From Papaver somniferum (taxonomy: Eukaryota > Streptophyta > Magnoliopsida > Ranunculales > Papaveraceae), in assembly GCF_003573695.1 (NCBI RefSeq), contig NW_020621936.1, forward strand, positions 4,154,001-4,218,000: a stretch of DNA of 64,000 bases, written 5' to 3'. Of this stretch, positions 1 through 9,048 are shown piece by piece. Below the pieces are notes generated by a model. It had not been told where the DNA came from. It did not search any database and worked only from the letters and a program-made list of their open reading frames with translations. Positions within the stretch are counted from its first letter, which is position 1. Every line of letters begins with the position of its first letter. Position numbers and translations under genes: made by a program.

Positions 1-1116
1 TGTTGGAGTTTCATCAAAAAAAGACACTATGGATACATTTGCTGAATTTTGCACAACAGGTAACATTGATTCTAAACACAATTACACTTTTATCACTTTA
101 GTACCTAAGAAGGATCATATTGAAACTATAAAGGATTGCATACTTATTTGCTTGTTAACAAGTTTCTACAAAATCATTTCTAAAGTGCTTGCTTCTAGAC
201 TGAAACTAGTCATAAATAAATTGACCTCTCCAGTTCAATGTGCTTACGTTGAAGGAGAAAAATTATTGATGGGATTTAATTTCTTATGAGTTGGTAGATT
301 CCATATTGAGGACCAATAAGACTGGTATTGTATGTAAGATTGACCTTGAAAAAGAATTTGATAGAATAAATTGGAAGTATCTTGAATTTGTGCTGGGAAA
401 GATGGGTTTTGGCAGCAAATGGTGTAACTGGCTCAAATTTGGCTATTCAACATCACTCCTTTTCAGTTCTTATAAATGGAAGTGCATTTGTTCATATCAA
501 AAGTCCAAGAGGAGTTAGACAAGCATGTCCCGTTTCTCCTCTTTTATCCAACACAATTATGGAAGGCTTCTTCGGGTATATAGATAGATCTTCAAGTCTT
601 AATCTGTTCAGTGGGTTTTCTCCATCTGGTGTGGTGGTTAACCACTTGCATTATGAAGATGACACCATTTTCTTCATTGATCATTATAAAGAAGAGCTCC
701 GCAATTTATTCTCAGCTTTACATTGTTTTGAGTACATTGGGGGTTTCAAGGTTAACAACTCAAAGACAAGAATTATACCTATAGGAGATGTTCGTGAAAT
801 TAATTCTTGGGTTGCTGAGTTTGGATGTGCAAATGATTCATTGCCTTTCATGTACCTTGGTATGCCTCTTGGTGCAAAATTAAACACTAAGCACTTGTGG
901 GATCCAATTATTGAGAAATTTGATGCTAGACTTTCTCAATGGAGAAGATGTAATTTATCTAAAGGTGGTAAGCTTACACTTCTAAAATGCATCTTATCAT
1001 CTCTTCCTATTTACTACTTCTCTTTGTTCAAGGCACCTTCATCTGTGCTCAAAATATTAAATAGGAAAATGAGGAACTTTTTATGGGAGCATGACTCAGG
1101 TTCAAAGATTTCTCAT
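1..1116 (+). pseudogene. LINE (L1-type) reverse transcriptase fragment
   Basis: This is the reverse transcriptase of a plant non-LTR retrotransposon, which would copy element RNA at a nicked target. The coding sequence runs off the left edge and is spread over three frames: 29-289, 291-518 and 382-1119, so at least two frameshifts are present. RT motifs appear in order: FITLVPKK near 80, SFYKIISKVLASRLK near 160, a DLEKEFDRINWKYLE stretch near 340-380, a GVRQACPVSPLL block near 510, and the catalytic box HYEDDTIFF near 650-680. The box retains both Asp residues but has Glu where plant LINEs usually have Ala. The conserved downstream segment ending in RKMRNFLWEH is cut at 1116 by an LTR terminus. 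No endonuclease domain lies in the window. The LINE assignment is secure and the gene is dead. Confidence 0.93.
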
Positions 1117-1268
1117 TGAAAAAGCGGGGGGTTTAACAACCACACCCAATATTTATGTTAGAAATATGTATGGACTAACTCCAGTATACTTTTAAGAGAA
1201 TCCATTAGACAGTCAGACTCAATCTTAAGAAAAGTATATACAAGAGTTATCTCTCTATTCCTCAATTT
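1117..1268 (-). repeat. Copia-type LTR, 3' terminal fragment only
   Basis: Read on the minus strand, this is the last roughly 150 bp of the same LTR family found at 24521, 46155 and 59415. It includes the terminal CCCCCGCTTTTTCA-type end. The TG at 1117 is the complement of the LTR's terminal CA and abuts the LINE exactly, as expected for an integrated end. The remaining 2.2 kb or so of LTR is missing, and the sequence passes near 1268 into unrelated coding sequence. A large deletion between LTR and interior is therefore likely. Confidence 0.8.
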
Positions 1269-1933
1269 ACAGACACCCTTGTAAATTTGGCGAAGAAGCT
1301 TCAAAGAATGATCACTCAAGCCATCAATTGTGTCACACTTTTGTCTCTTGCAAGCATTCTCCTTCATCCGATTGAAGGTACACGGCTGAACAAGCTTGGG
1401 AGTTCCAATGGAGTTGCCAATAGGCTCAATGGAGAAGTTGTGACGAATTCGCTCAATCAAGCAAGGGTATCCTAACTTCTTGTTGGAAGATGTCATAGCT
1501 AACATTTTATAAATAATAAATCCACAAATGTCAAGACCTTTGGTTTCCATTGCAAGGAAATAGACCAATTACGCAAACTCAAGAATCCAACGAGAATTCT
1601 CAACCATAGAGGGACAAATATTATCTATACCAAGTTTTACAAAGGACATCAAAGGAAAATCTAGATGATTAGTAGGAAATTTTCCTTCATTCCACACAAC
1701 TCTTTTATCACAAAGACCTTTTGAGATGGTTTCATATGATGGTCTTTCATCACTTGGCCTAGGAAGGCGAAAATTACTCAAAAGAATTTTGGTAATCTTT
1801 GAAATTAATCTCTATTAACATGAATCCTTTCTCTATTGACCATGGTCTTGAATTCCATGTCTTCAAGATCAACATCATAAATGTTGGCATAGAAGATTCT
1901 AGTAAGAATATCAAATCCTTCACCAAGACCATC
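1269..1933 (-). pseudogene. Retrotransposon-borne ORF fragment, resembling the putative plant transposon protein domain (Transposase_32-like)
   Basis: The minus strand encodes a degraded protein that starts at the Copia-A insertion point (1933) and reads towards 1269. After one frameshift near 1780 it runs through 1781-1569 and on in frame past a TAA at about 1569. Recognisable features are FYANIYDVDLEDMEF at the start, then LPRPSDERPSYE, SRWILEFA and a C-terminal KLGYPCLIERI. This order (FYAN, later LP, a tryptophan, and a Y-P-x-L-I-x-x-I end) is how I recall the domain of unknown function carried by many plant LTR retrotransposons. Its biochemical role is unknown. The N terminus is lost to the insertion of Copia-A and the C terminus to the deletion against the LTR end. 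The family call is pattern recognition, not a search result. Confidence 0.55.
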
Positions 1934-2581
1934 TGTTAGAGCACTGCTCGGTCGAACTCGCATGCATTGCTATCTCAAGCATGTTTGTCAAGTTTAGGTG
2001 TCAAAACTATATGTCTTGATTTCTAGACTACTTATAGCTAAGTCTCGGTTTAGGACATATTAGTGTAGTTGAGCTCCATACTCCATGGCGATTATCTTAC
2101 GAAGATGAATAACTACTCCAGGAACTAGTGGAACTTCATCCGACTAAAAGGTATGTGGAGACTTGAACTTATCTATCACTCAAAATTCTATCTCTCTATC
2201 TCTTACTCTTGAGACAAGGACAGATTAGTGATAGTTTTCATACATGCACATTTGCTATTTCGAGCCGAGTACACTCGCCTATCTTTTTCTCGAAATACGT
2301 GTTGGTAAGCTTTCGCTTTAACCACTTTTCATCTTTATCCGTGACGAAAGTCATGATGACGTTTCAATCTTGAAAATAGCTTTGATTACGATAGTCGTGA
2401 ATAACGATAGTTATAACATTATAAAAAAATGTTTCAATGATTGAAATGAAGAGTTGAGATTATGTAACCAACTATGGATATAAGCATATATAGTGTGTTC
2501 GCACATTAGTGTATAAATCCATGTGTCGGAAACCAATTGTGTGCACCTGTGCATGCGACGTTGATAAAGGAGACAGGTTGG

Positions 2582-2780
2582 GTACGCGTACCCGTACGCG
2601 TAATGGCGAAAGTTTTCTGACCGAAAACTTCTGCTGGAGTTTGTAGTTTACAAACTGGAAAACCAGTCACCTTAGGTATGCGTACCCGTACGCGTACTCA
2701 ATAAGTTTTCGAACCGAAAATTTATGCTGAGTTTCCAAACTCAAATCTGGTAGCTAAGGTACACGTACCCGTACGCGTAC
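2582..2780 (+). repeat. Three CpG-rich double palindromes in the LTR (U3 region)
   Basis: Three 22 bp motifs start at 2582, 2677 and 2759. Each is two copies of the perfect 10 bp palindrome GTACGCGTAC, or a one-base variant, separated by CC. They alternate with a spacer of about 60-70 bp containing an AAGTTTTC...GAAAACTT-like stretch and GCTGAGTTTCCAAACTC-like sequence, so the whole is an imperfect tandem array with 82-95 bp period. It ends about 465 bp upstream of the TATA box. Related LTRs in this window have the same spacer but a different CpG-rich core (TTCGCGGACTG type). The position suggests an enhancer or silencer array; that role is inference. Confidence 0.85.
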
Positions 2781-3244
2781 GCAAGCTGGTTATTTATCAA
2801 ATCGGAAGTTCATGAACTTAAAACAATAAATCAATAAGGAATGCAATCTTCGCAACCATGGCTATATGTTCATGAATTGATTCAAGTGAATCAAATCGAT
2901 TTTGTTTCAATTGTGTATATGAATAAAGACCTAAGCAATTGAACAACTCAATCAACTAGTTCTTATGAGTCATTTGAACTAGTTATGAGAAATATGAATA
3001 TGGTTGATATGAAAGTACTCATATGGCTAACCTCGGTTAACTATTTGTGAACCAACCAAGTGTACACGTTTAGTTACGGTTACTCAAACCTAAATGAAAA
3101 ACATTTCATTTGTATATGACAAGCTAAGTTTCGATCTAACGGTTGAAAGATATTAGCTTGGGGAAAACAGGTTTTTCATCTGACGGTGAATATTGAATGC
3201 GTTGTTACCATGGTAACTGGGATTGCAAACCCTGATTTGAAAAC

Positions 3245-3252
3245 TATATAAA
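3245..3252 (+). promoter_or_regulatory. TATA box of Copia-A LTR
   Basis: TATATAAA is followed by GGAGACATCTAGCA, a stretch conserved in every copy of this LTR in the window (for example 29243-29250 in the solo LTR and 42050-42057 in unit II). It lies in the right place for the U3/R promoter of a long LTR. The transcription start itself cannot be read from the sequence. Confidence 0.7.
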
Positions 3253-3671
3253 GGAGACATCTAGCAACTGGAAAAACTAATCCCCACACCTCCTATGTGA
3301 TACTAATTGGTTTGCTAGATTCCATTCTCCTTTAACCTTAGGTATCTTCCCGAGGCCCTGTAGGTTAACGACTGAAAGACTTCATTGGGATTGTGAACCC
3401 AGATGAAACTACTTCTCTTGTAGTTGAGCGATCTGATCTTGCCATTTTCTATCGTACGATTTAAATTGAATAATTGACTTGAGATTATATCTCCGATAGG
3501 GTAAGACAAAAATAAATCACAAATATATTCGTCTCATCGTTTGTAATTCCGCAACATCTTGTTTCGCTGCCATATGATTAAGATTGTTGTGAGGTGATTG
3601 ATAATACTAGGATGTTCTTCGGGAATATAAGTCCAGATTATGAATTAGTTCTTGTTTACCTTGATTTATCA

Positions 3672-4139
3672 TGTAGGATCAGAATTCGCAACGATAATGT
3701 CTCAACGAAATTATCAACAACACAACACAACATCGTCGCAGAACAATTTCAGAAATGATACGATAAACGACGTCAGCTAGAATCACGAGAAAGATGTGAT
3801 AGTCCTGCGAAAACTAGAGAGCTTGAAAAATTAACATTTGTAAGGTTGCTAGAATATCGCAGACCATACCCGAAAATAAAGGACAAATTAGCTGTCATCC
3901 ACTATGTATTTCCCTATAAATAGTCGTTCAAGTTGTAAAGAAGGAGAGAGATCTTTTTGAGTAAGAAACAAGTAAATAGGAGAGAGAAAGTCTAGAGAAG
4001 AGGTCATTCTTGATTCCTTGTCTTTTCTTGTAAGAAAATTCAAAGATTGATCAATAAAATTAAGAGTGTAAACCTAAAAATGAGTTGAGTAATAATGAAA
4101 TCATATGAGGGGTATAGTGTAGGATTTCCTGCAACTACA
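3672..4139 (+). repeat. Tat-1 5' LTR
   Basis: This 468 bp terminal repeat has TG...CA ends and is matched by 12120-12587. It contains a TATA-like CTATAAATAG at 3914-3923 and an AATAAA at 4053-4058, spaced as expected for a compact promoter and polyadenylation signal. Confidence 0.93.
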
Positions 4140-4140
4140 T

Positions 4141-4159
4141 AATGGCGCTAGAAACAGGG
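4141..4159 (+). promoter_or_regulatory. Tat-1 primer binding site
   Basis: TGGCGCTAGAAACAGGG lies just 3 bp inside the 5' LTR, where a tRNA primes minus-strand DNA synthesis. Tat-2 has the same site with one change (AAATAGGG). The TGG start matches the complement of a tRNA CCA end. I cannot say with confidence which tRNA it is, but it is clearly not initiator Met. Confidence 0.7.
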
Positions 4160-4275
4160 AGGTGTTGAAGATTATTCTAGAAAAAGCTGAAGATTAATAT
4201 TGAGATTTGTGAAGATTTAGAGTGATTGATTAAGAATTTTACATAATTTCTTGCAATATTGTTAACATTGAAGAA

Positions 4276-6600
4276 ATGGCTAAAAGAAGAAATACATCCG
4301 AACAACCGACTACTGTTAGAAGAAGCAAGAGAATTGCTGGGAGAGAAAGAAGTGAAATGGGAGAATATACTAGAATGAGAAGTAATAGAGAAAATAAAAT
4401 TCAACCACCAATTCAACAAATACTAGTACAAGGGAGGAATACAGATTATGATAAGGTGAGTATACACACTTGGCAATCAAATTCGGTAGAAGAAATAGAA
4501 GAAGAGTAGCAAACCAGAAACCATAGAAAGGTAGAGAGAAATCAAGAAGCAGATGAAGGAATAATTCATGGAGATGAGGAAATTGGAGAGTTAGAAACGT
4601 TGAGACGAAGAATACATGAAGAAAGAAGAGCTGAGGCAGAAGAACGTGCAAATCTAACAAGGAAAAATCACGAATTGAGGATGAAAAATATGAGACTACA
4701 GAGTAAAAGATCGAGAAGTATTACAAAATCATATTCAAGATCGAATAGAAGAGAAATAAGGCGAAACTCACTTATAATCAATGCTGGAAACAATATTCAA
4801 GAATAAATATAAAATCCTAATGAAGAATATCGCGAAAATAGAGAAAGAGCTGATGATCGTTACGTTCCACAAAATGAAACTTTTGATGATGGGCAAAATG
4901 GTGTAAATCAAGAGAACGGACAACGTCAGGGACGAAATGACCAAGATGGCGAAGGAAATCGAGAGGAAGGAAGAAGAATTTTACATGAAAGAGAAACTCA
5001 AAGAAATCAACAGACGATTGAAGAAGAAATTGAAAGACATTATGCTGAACAAACGCGTTTAATTTGCGAACGTGAAAGATTGAGAGCAGAAATGGAAGAA
5101 CAAGAGATTCATGAGACAATTCGCCAGAACAATCACGACAATCGATAAAGAAGACGTACACAAAACCAGAATAACGGTAATATCAATGAAGAGTACGATA
5201 GAATAAAGAGAATGGCTGAAAGGCAACGAATGAAATTAATAAGGAATGAACAAAATCATGAAGGGGAAAATGAGAGACATAATCATTTGCGAATTCAAGA
5301 TAGGGATGAAGAAGAAACTCGTGGAAGAAGAAGAGATGAAGATAATGAAGAAGAAATGCAAAATTTCGCGAGAGAAGAAAGACATGAACGCAGAAGAAGA
5401 GAGGAAAAATTAAAAAGACCAATGGATCAAAATTCAGGTGTAAATAAAAAAATCTTGAAAGAATTAGAAGAAATGAGAGTAATGCTAAATAATAGAGGAT
5501 AAGTAGGCAGAAGACAATTGGATGAAGCAATAGAAGAAGCTGCGAAAACTCCATTTACAAGGGAAGTACAATTAGGAGGAATACCACCGAAATGCAATTT
5601 TCCCGCATTAACCAGCATTTTTAATGGAACAACTTGTGCAATTCAACACATTAAAGCCTGTGTGAGGTGCATGTTGCAATGGGAAAATCATGATGCCGTA
5701 TTGTGCAAATATTTCGCATCCAGCTTAACAGGAGAGGCGTTAAAATGGTTTGAAGGTCTACCAAAGAATACAATAACATCCTTCAATCATTTGCAGACTA
5801 CATTCTAGGGGCATATATAAGTAATAATTTTCGCGACCTGGTATAGAAGATGTGTTTGGATTAAAACAGAGGATTGGCGAAAGTTTGAACACCTGACTAA
5901 AAGATGGAGAACTATGTGTAGCGAAATGGCTGGCCGTGTAGATGAGAGATATCTATATTATCATTTATCAATGCTATGTTTGCAACAAACCTATTGTATG
6001 TCCAAATTTTCAGAGTCAAGAATACGATCACAATGACTGAATTGCGAGAACTTCAAGAAGAATACATTGCTCTAGAGGAAAGGCAAAATGAAATGGAATC
6101 ATATCCAGTTGCGAACACCACTCACAAACAGCGAATGCAAGCTTATTACCCAAGCTAATAAACACAGTAGCGAATACTTCGCAAGTACAACAAGAGAAGG
6201 TGACGGGTAACAATCAACAGAAACTGGTGGCTATGGGAAGCCGAGATCAAGAGAGTATGAAAGAGAAAGAAATTTCTACAATCGTGGTGGAAATAACAAG
6301 ATTCAAAGACTCGATCAACCACAAGAAACTTATGGAGGTCAAAGACAAAACTATAATAGAGGACAAGGAGGTCACAAGGTAGTATGGGAAGAAATCAAGA
6401 TGCCACCTCTAAATGCAAGTGTGAGAGAAAATATGGGAAGCTATAATTTTGATGGAGAATATACCAACACCATGGAACATGGGAACGGAACCACCTCCAA
6501 ACCACAGAAGCCATGAGTTTTGTTCTTATCATCATTTTCATGGACATACAACAAATGATTGCAGAAATGTAAAAAGAATTATTTGAGAATGATAGATCAA
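4276..6600 (+). pseudogene. gag: Tat-1 gag
   Basis: This encodes the structural capsid/nucleocapsid polyprotein that packages element RNA. The first 1.5 kb (4276-5808) stays in one frame but is broken by five in-frame stops: TAG 4507, TAA 4804, TAA 5146, TAA 5500 and TAG 5806. The N-terminal 400 or so residues are strikingly rich in Arg, Glu, Asn and Gln and look like a long charged coiled coil. A capsid-like gag core follows at 5518-5808, with GEALKWFEGLPKNTITSF as the recognisable helix region. After 5809 there are frameshifts (a fragment TELRELQEEYIALEERQ at 6036). A nucleocapsid-like knuckle with Cys/His residues (CSYHHFHGHTTNDC) lies near 6517-6560. The protein cannot be made intact. Confidence 0.85.
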
Positions 6601-6617
6601 GGAAAACTAAACCACTT

Positions 6618-7488
6618 TTGGTAGGGCACCCACAATCTCAACCATTGCCACCACCACCAGAGCATCACAAAGTGAACACGATGAAAAAGAAGGAAACATT
6701 CTTCATAGAAGTTGGTGCAAAAGCAAAAAATCTATTCTGTCACTCTATCGTACATTCATATAAGACAATTGAAGATTTTCATGATAATGTTTTGAGTAGA
6801 GTGTTCGCAAGAGATAACGATGGAAGAGAAATTATGAATATTGCGAAAATCTCGCCACTAGAGGAATGGCAGAAAAAATTCATTTCTTTTACCGCAGAAG
6901 AATTCCCGAAGGTGAAGAGGTGCATGATAATCCATTGGTAGTAAAATTAGAAATTAATCCAAAACCGAAAGAAGATGAGGATGATGAAGCTGAAGATTCA
7001 TGGGCAATTAATAGAATTCTAATCGATACTGGAAGCTCTGTGAACATCTTATTTTATCATACTTAAAAACTATGGGAGGAAGAGATGATGATCTTATACC
7101 ATCAACATATAAATATAAGATATATGGTTTTAATGGTACTGCTAACAAGCCTAAAGGGGAGGTTACTATGCGAATTCCATTGAAGGGAATATCTTCCGAA
7201 ATCTTATTCTGTGTCGTTGATGTAGAATCACCCTACAATGCGTTAATTGGTCGACCTTGGCTACATGGGATTCTAGGTGTAGCTTCAACTTTCCACCAGT
7301 GCATCAAATTCCCTCACCCCAGTGGTGTAGGAATCATAAAGGGAGATTGGGTTGAAGGAAAGAGGTGTTACGAAACTGAGATAGAATCTTGCGAAGGAAG
7401 AGCAAACAAGAAGGAAAACTGGCGACACAAAATCAAAGATACACAGAGAAGTGAGAGGTTGATGGTGGATGCAATCGAAAGAAAATAA
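6618..7488 (+). pseudogene. Tat-1 aspartic protease
   Basis: This encodes a retropepsin-type protease that would cleave the gag-pol polyprotein. The active-site motif LIDTGSSVNILFYH lies at about 7018-7062, preceded by an acidic linker. The flap and C-terminal half follow (VVDVESPYNALIGRPWLH near 7210-7270, then HQCIKFP). Two frameshifts interrupt it, near 6905 and near 7066, where a stop follows YHT. A third frame (7072-7488) carries the second half. The following 135 bp reads as a charged linker (KEAVVENNKEAEDGKG) and then stops. In Tat-2 the matching domain is followed by reverse transcriptase; here nothing of the kind follows. Confidence 0.85.
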
Positions 7489-7787
7489 GAAGAGATGTTG
7501 CGAAACTAATGCTAGCTCAGAATAAAAATGATGAACATACCACTACCAAGGAAGCAGTAGTAGAAAATAATAAAGAAGCAGAGGATGGCAAAGGTAATAA
7601 AAACAAGAAATGTATGAATGATTAAGTTGTTGCGACACTCTCGCAATAAGTAAAATTCTCAAGAATACATTTTATTGAATGACAAAATTGAGATTGCGAA
7701 ATGCAAATACAATATGATGATATGCGAGACTCTCGCAGAGATAATGAATTTTACAGAAGATAATCAGAGAAAAATGAAAAGAGAAAG
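7489..7787 (+). other. Tat-1 linker where pol is missing
   Basis: This AT-rich stretch has a short coding remnant to about 7625 and then scattered GCGA/TCGC words. In Tat-2 the corresponding interval contains about 3.4 kb of RT, RNase H and integrase. The pol deletion point therefore falls here, but no clean scar is visible. Confidence 0.6.
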
Positions 7788-8712
7788 AGGCGAACCTTTA
7801 TGGCGTACACCCTAGTTCGCGAATACAATTTCGCAAGAGGCAAATGTAAGACCTAAAGTACGTCATATAAGGGGGTACCTGTTGCATGGCTCAGGGAAAG
7901 GCTACACCGCCACCGGAACCTGAGTCATGGAGATTTGGGGTCAATAAAGCCCATCCGGGAGAGGCACCTTGGATTCTCAGCTTAAGCATATGACTTAGGT
8001 TGGGCGACTAAGGTAATAAGGACTCTCCCAAGGAGTGCAGATCTGATCAAGGCGAGGTACACGGTTGAGTCAAGAGTGCCAGGGACGTTTGAAGCGTACT
8101 TTGCCATTCTTGACAAGTCTTGGCTTATACTGCACTCGGCCTGAAGAAAACCCCACTTAGGGTGCAGTCTCGTAACCATAAGCCCTATAGGTAAAAGGGA
8201 TAAGAGGCTGCGAAAACAACTGGTTGTTGTTAAGACTGGATGGGAGGAGCTAACCTTGTATGGTAGAAGTACGCCTCCTTGAAGGGGCAACCAGGGGGAG
8301 ATAAGGGCGGCACCCTCCATTAGGGAGCTGATAAGTGTCTTAAGACGCAAATGTCATGAGGCTTTTTATTCGCAAGGGTATTAAGGCTTGTCATATTTGT
8401 GCAACAATCCTGAAGAGGCAATAATACAAAAGAAAAAGATAAGACGAGATCAATGGGTTTTCGCATGAAAGTGCGAAGACGTCCTGCGATTTCGTCGCAA
8501 GACGGCAATGTCATGGGGCTTTATTTTCGCAAGAATATTTAGGCCTGTCATATTGTCGCAACATTCCTGAAGAGGCCACAATACAAAAAAAAAGTTAAGG
8601 CAAGATCAATGGGTTTTTGCATGAAAGTGCAAGGACGTCCTGCGATTTTGTCGCAATGACAAGAGGTGGCATAATAAGACCTTTAATTAGGAAGGCAAAA
8701 TAAGACCACACA
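7788..8712 (+). other. Conserved 925 bp block shared by Tat-1 and Tat-2
   Basis: This region, GC-richer than its surroundings, aligns over its whole length with the reverse complement of 35513-36440 in Tat-2 and has the same length. Over the 195 bp at 8320-8514 I count five differences (about 97% identity). By contrast the two proteases share roughly two-thirds of residues over their best stretch, and the first 100 bp of the LTRs differ at about 15% of positions. Open frames exist on the minus strand (8350-7982 and 8514-8320), the direction of the antisense gene, and are kept open in Tat-2. The nucleotide changes show no clear coding bias, so I do not call a gene. The block lies between the sense pol remnant and the end of the antisense gene. 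Confidence 0.85.
8351..8661 (+). repeat. Two tandem 155 bp repeats within the conserved block
   Basis: Unit A (8351-8507) and unit B (8508-8661) both begin ATGTCATGRGGCTTT and both contain CCTGAAGAGGC, GATCAATGGGTTTT, GCATGAAAGTGC and GACGTCCTGCGAT. The same pair occurs in Tat-2 at about 35556-35870 on the opposite strand, so the duplication predates the split of the two elements. Confidence 0.85.
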
Positions 8713-9048
8713 GGAATGAGATTTTGAAAAAATCAAAAACTTCGCATAAGATAGCGAAATTATACATAATTAACTGCGAAATTGAGGCATAAAATAAAAA
8801 ATTTATAAAATCTCTCATTTGGATACAAATAACAGAGGCAAGTATGGGAATGAATGAAATTAGAAAATGTTATTTGTCTCCATATGATAGATTTACTCAA
8901 AGATTCAAAAATTAATGATTATATTGATTAACTGTATTGCAAGGAAGAATTGTTTTAATGAATGCAGGTCAAAATGAAAGAAACAAAATATACAGAAAGA
9001 AGGAATAAATGTACAAGTATTACAGAGAATCAAAGAAAGAAACAAAGA
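8713..9048. other. Tat-1 non-coding spacer
   Basis: This AT-rich stretch lies between the conserved block and the stop codon of the antisense gene. It has no open frame of note and would be the 3' untranslated or termination region of the antisense transcript. Confidence 0.6.

Larger units (their letters stand above)
1934..3671 (+). repeat. Copia-A 5' LTR, left part
   Basis: This segment begins with TGTTAGAGCA and aligns throughout with the complete solo LTR at 27981-30380. It stops at 3671, where Tat-1 has inserted; the LTR resumes at 12593. The combined length without the target duplication is 2430 bp, close to the other full copies (2400, 2435 and 2369 bp). It carries three CpG-rich palindromic repeats (2582-2780) and a TATA box at 3245. 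The stretch holds no gene. Confidence 0.92.

Noticed and set aside
2582..2780. Could the spaced palindromes be a CRISPR-like array?
   Set aside because: Only three units, spacers are homologous to each other, and the context is a plant LTR.
4817..5554. Minus-strand ORFs opposite Tat-1 gag
   Set aside because: They are shadows of the purine-rich gag frame, which is recognisable as gag on the plus strand.
7982..8514. Two antisense ORFs in the conserved Tat block, kept open in both elements
   Set aside because: Protein conservation only mirrors nucleotide identity, the start codons are not supported, and tandem repeats overlap them. Kept as a finding about the block, not called as genes.
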